DNA from: Chamaesiphon sp.
GTDB taxonomy: Bacteria > Cyanobacteriota > Cyanobacteriia > Cyanobacteriales > Chamaesiphonaceae
NCBI GenBank assembly: GCA_026786125.1
Contig: JAJAYU010000023.1
Location: forward strand, 1-8,366
DNA: 8,366 nucleotides
Direction of reading: 5' to 3'
Shown here: one piece after another, positions 6,544 to 8,366 of the stretch
How positions within the stretch are numbered: position 1 is the first letter of the stretch
How the letters are laid out: each line of letters begins with the position of its first letter
The notes under the pieces: generated by a model
The model's input: only the letters and a program-made list of their open reading frames with translations
The model's database searches: none
What the model was told of the DNA's origin: nothing
Translations under genes and position numbers: made by a program

Positions 6544-7494
6544 CTAACCTTGAAGTGCTTCAGCACCACCAACAACCTCAAGAATTTCTTGAGTAATCGC
6601 GGCTTGGCGGGCTTTGTTGTAGCTAAGAGTTAGAGAACCGATCAGTTGTTTAGCGTTATCGCTAGCATTATTCATCGCGGTCATCCGAGCGGCGAGTTCA
6701 CTTGCTGCGGATTCTTGCAATGCCCGCAGGAGTTGGTTATTCAGGTAGAGTGGTAGCAATGCATCCAAGATTTGATTGGGATCTTGTTCAAAGATCGTAT
6801 CGCTAGGCAGAGGTGCGGCGGATGTTGCTAGTTTCTCACGCTCGACGGAGAAGTTGCCACCGCGACTGGTGAGGCGGAAGACTTCATCATCTGGTACTTC
6901 CAATCCTTGGGGTGTCAAGGGTAGGAGGGTTTGGATCACTGGGCGGGAAGCAATCAGGGAGACGAATTTGGTATAAACTAGCTCTACTCTGTCTACGCCC
7001 TCAGAGAGGAACAGGGAGAGCAATTCATCACCAATATTACCAGCTTCAGCCGCCGTAGGAATTTGTTCTAATCCGGTGTAGTTAGCATGAATAGGTTGAT
7101 TCCGCCGTTGGAAGTACTGGGTGGCTTTCCGTCCGACAGTGATGAATTTGTAGCTTAAACCTTGGGCTTTGAGTTCAGCAGCACGGATCTCGGCTTTGCG
7201 AATGATGGAGCTATTATAACCACCACATAGTCCTCGATCGCCTGTAATGACTAATAACCCAACACATTTTGCTTCACGGGCTTGGAGCAATGGTGAAGTT
7301 GCGTCGGCAAATGTCAGGCGGCTTTTGAGGCTATATAGAACTTGCGCTAGTCTGTCGGCGAAGGGTCGGGTGGCGACTACTTGTTGTTGGGCGCGGCGGA
7401 CTTTGGCTGCTGCGACGAGGCGCATTGCTTCGGTGATCTTTTTGGTGTTTTTGACTGACTGGATTTGATCCCGAATAACTTTTAGGTTAGCCAT
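6544..7494 (-). CDS. atpG: F-type ATP synthase gamma subunit (atpG; called atpC in cyanobacterial nomenclature)
   Basis: Gamma is the central rotor shaft of F1, coupling proton flow through Fo to ATP synthesis by the alpha3beta3 head at the thylakoid membrane. The 316-residue protein is complete. The N-terminal helix reads [30 protein letters not shown] (2-31). The central Rossmann-like domain contains [15 protein letters not shown] (80-94). The C-terminal helix ends in the family signature [12 protein letters not shown] (300-311). Residues about 195-235 ([21 protein letters not shown] onward) are the insertion typical of cyanobacterial and chloroplast gamma. It has no cysteines, so the chloroplast thiol switch is absent, as is usual in cyanobacteria. 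It is the last gene of the atp cluster here: alpha lies upstream across 258 bases and a strong terminator lies downstream. No strong Shine-Dalgarno precedes the ATG. Confidence 0.98.
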   Translation of the reverse strand: MANLKVIRDQIQSVKNTKKITEAMRLVAAAKVRRAQQQVVATRPFADRLAQVLYSLKSRLTFADATSPLLQAREAKCVGLLVITGDRGLCGGYNSSIIRKAEIRAAELKAQGLSYKFITVGRKATQYFQRRNQPIHANYTGLEQIPTAAEAGNIGDELLSLFLSEGVDRVELVYTKFVSLIASRPVIQTLLPLTPQGLEVPDDEVFRLTSRGGNFSVEREKLATSAAPLPSDTIFEQDPNQILDALLPLYLNNQLLRALQESAASELAARMTAMNNASDNAKQLIGSLTLSYNKARQAAITQEILEVVGGAEALQG

Positions 7495-7537
7495 ATTTTA
7501 GATTAGTTCTTAGTTGTAAGATTTTGGTGCTTAGTTA

Positions 7538-7576
7538 GGGAAGGGAATAGGGGATAGGAAATAGGGAATAGAGATA
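7538..7576 (+). repeat. Degenerate heptanucleotide array, GGGRATA orientation (STRR-like)
   Basis: Four consecutive seven-base units, GGGAATA, GGGGATA, GGAAATA and GGGAATA, fill 7543-7570. They are flanked by a partial GGGAA (7538-7542) and GAGATA (7571-7576). Short tandemly repeated repetitive sequences of seven bases are known from cyanobacteria. On the - strand, which is the atp transcript, this is a pyrimidine-rich run ending about 44 bases before the gamma start codon. Confidence 0.75.
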
Positions 7577-7598
7577 CTGACGCAAGAGAATTAGAACT

Positions 7599-7628
7599 TT
7601 TGTATTTTTATCTATAATTTTTTATCAA
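7599..7628 (-). promoter_or_regulatory. Possible internal promoter for the gamma-subunit gene
   Basis: On the - strand, TTGATA (7623-7628, one mismatch to TTGACA) is followed after 18 bases by TACAAA (7599-7604, four of six -10 matches) in an AT-rich stretch between the two heptad arrays. RNA would start near 7592 with a leader of about 100 bases. AT-rich DNA yields such matches by chance, so this is tentative. Confidence 0.22.
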
Positions 7629-7701
7629 AAAAGGGATTGGATTTAAGGGAAGAAATAAGGAGAACATCGAGGAATTTAGATCTCTGCTTTTCAACAGCCA
7701 T
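7612..7701 (-). CDS. Possible 29-residue small open reading frame between atpA and the gamma gene
   Basis: An ATG at 7699-7701 opens 29 codons ending at TAG 7612-7614. The peptide starts MAVEKQRSKFLDVLL and ends FFDKKL: basic ends with a short hydrophobic middle (FLDVLLISSL), and no family I recognise. An AGGGA purine run, supplied by the edge of the adjacent heptad array, lies about seven bases upstream and could act as a ribosome-binding site. The frame lies wholly between the two inverted arrays. A frame of this length in AT-rich spacer DNA can easily be chance. Confidence 0.15.
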   Translation of the reverse strand: MAVEKQRSKFLDVLLISSLKSNPFFDKKL

Positions 7702-7707
7702 CAAAAT

Positions 7708-7750
7708 TCCCTGTCCCCCTATCCCCTGTTCCCTATACCCTATCCCCTTT
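7708..7750 (-). repeat. Degenerate heptanucleotide array, opposite orientation (STRR-like)
   Basis: The + strand reads TCCCTGT, an eight-base CCCCCTAT, CCCCTGT, TCCCTAT, ACCCTAT, CCCC. On the - strand these are GGGGATA, GGGTATA, GGGAACA, GGGGATA and related units, the same consensus as the array at 7538-7576 but inverted. Aligned in register, about 23 of 28 positions are complementary between the arrays, so the atp transcript could fold them together. The array begins two bases after the atpA stop codon. Confidence 0.75.
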
Positions 7751-7752
7751 CT

Positions 7753-8366
7753 TTATGCTGCTGCTAAGAAGGATTTCTTGCATTCAACTAATGCGGCTTT
7801 TAGCAATGCTTCAGCTTCATCAGTCAATTGCATTTTGTTGTCTTTGATGGTTTTCGCGTACTCAGGTTTGCTATTTTTGAGGTAGTCTTTGAGTGCAGCG
7901 GTGTAACCAGTGACTTTGTTGACGGCGATATCATCGAGATAGCCGTTTAAGCCTGCGTATACTAGAGCGACTTGCTCAGGTACAGATAGCGGTGAGTACT
8001 GAGGCTGCTTGAGGATTTCACGGAGGCGGGCACCACGAGCGAGTTGATTTTGGGTCGCTTGGTCGAGGTCGGAGGCGAACTGAGCGAAGGCTTGGAGGTC
8101 GTCAAACTGGGCTAATTCTAGTTTGAGTTTACCTGCAACCTTTTTCATCGCTTTGGTCTGTGCAGCGGAACCTACGCGGGATACGGAGATACCTGCGTTG
8201 ATGGCTGGACGCAGACCAGAGTTAAATAGGTCGGAGGAGAGGAAGATCTGACCGTCGGTAATCGAAATTACGTTGGTTGGAATGTACGCTGATACGTCAC
8301 TACCTTGGGTTTCGATGATTGGTAATGCGGTCATGCTACCACCGCCGAGTTCGTCGCTGAGTTTTG
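7753..8366 (-). CDS. atpA: F-type ATP synthase alpha subunit, C-terminal part (partial)
   Basis: This is the non-catalytic nucleotide-binding subunit of the F1 head. The frame is open to the right edge, so the 5' two thirds of the gene lie outside the window. About 203 residues are visible of a family total near 505. They begin [20 protein letters not shown], followed by [20 protein letters not shown]. The alpha/beta family signature [10 protein letters not shown] comes next, directly followed by the Arg in SRVGSAAQ expected to be the arginine finger reaching the catalytic beta site. The rest is the C-terminal helical domain, ending KKSFLAAA and TAA (7753-7755). The Met codon at 8332-8334 is internal, because conserved family sequence runs through it. 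The gene is upstream of gamma in the same orientation, the order known for the cyanobacterial atp1 operon. Confidence 0.98.
   Translation of the reverse strand, partial: KLSDELGGGSMTALPIIETQGSDVSAYIPTNVISITDGQIFLSSDLFNSGLRPAINAGISVSRVGSAAQTKAMKKVAGKLKLELAQFDDLQAFAQFASDLDQATQNQLARGARLREILKQPQYSPLSVPEQVALVYAGLNGYLDDIAVNKVTGYTAALKDYLKNSKPEYAKTIKDNKMQLTDEAEALLKAALVECKKSFLAAA

Noticed and set aside
7538..7750. CRISPR array
   Set aside because: The seven-base units are contiguous with no unique spacers of constant length, and the two blocks are inverted.
7637..7885. 82-codon + strand open frame crossing the atpA 3' end
   Set aside because: It runs through the repeat array and antisense to conserved atpA sequence; its cysteine- and proline-rich start is simply translated heptad repeat.

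Overview
The window is chromosomal DNA from a cyanobacterium. The evidence is the atpA-then-gamma end of the F-type ATP synthase operon with a cyanobacterial-type gamma subunit, a cyanobacterial-style Uma2 (DUF820) protein, an exopolysaccharide co-polymerase/kinase tail, heptanucleotide repeats of the STRR kind, a GTTGGG/CCCAAC interspersed palindrome, and a large excess of CGATCG, the core of HIP1. Most genes have no clear Shine-Dalgarno sequence, which is also common in cyanobacteria. I cannot name a genus.

Layout. From base 1 to 6468 everything reads on the + strand: the 3' end of a probable Wzc/GumC-type polysaccharide protein (1-276), trmFO (363-1718, tRNA m5U54 methylation), an aspartase/fumarase-family gene best read as aspartase (1801-3201), a Uma2-family nuclease-like gene (3306-3893), hemE (4020-5072, tetrapyrrole synthesis), a 3-methyladenine DNA glycosylase (5153-5758) and a secreted NlpC/P60 peptidase (5986-6468). 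From 6544 to the right edge the - strand carries the end of the atp operon: the gamma subunit (6544-7494) and, upstream of it, the C-terminal third of the alpha subunit (7753-8366). A strong bidirectional terminator at 6496-6524 separates the two convergent blocks.

How the genes work together. The + strand genes look like independent housekeeping genes, not one pathway. They are separated by gaps of about 80 to 230 bases that hold candidate promoters, a long hairpin after hemE and a dispersed palindrome after the aspartase gene. The two atp genes are subunits of one complex. No gap exceeds 300 bases; the largest are 7495-7752 and 5759-5985.

Most of the window is ordinary. The most unusual part is the atpA-gamma gap. 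Two degenerate heptanucleotide arrays with the same consensus lie there in opposite orientation, bracketing an AT-rich core with a possible 29-codon reading frame. I found no convincing new defence, mobile or RNA system.
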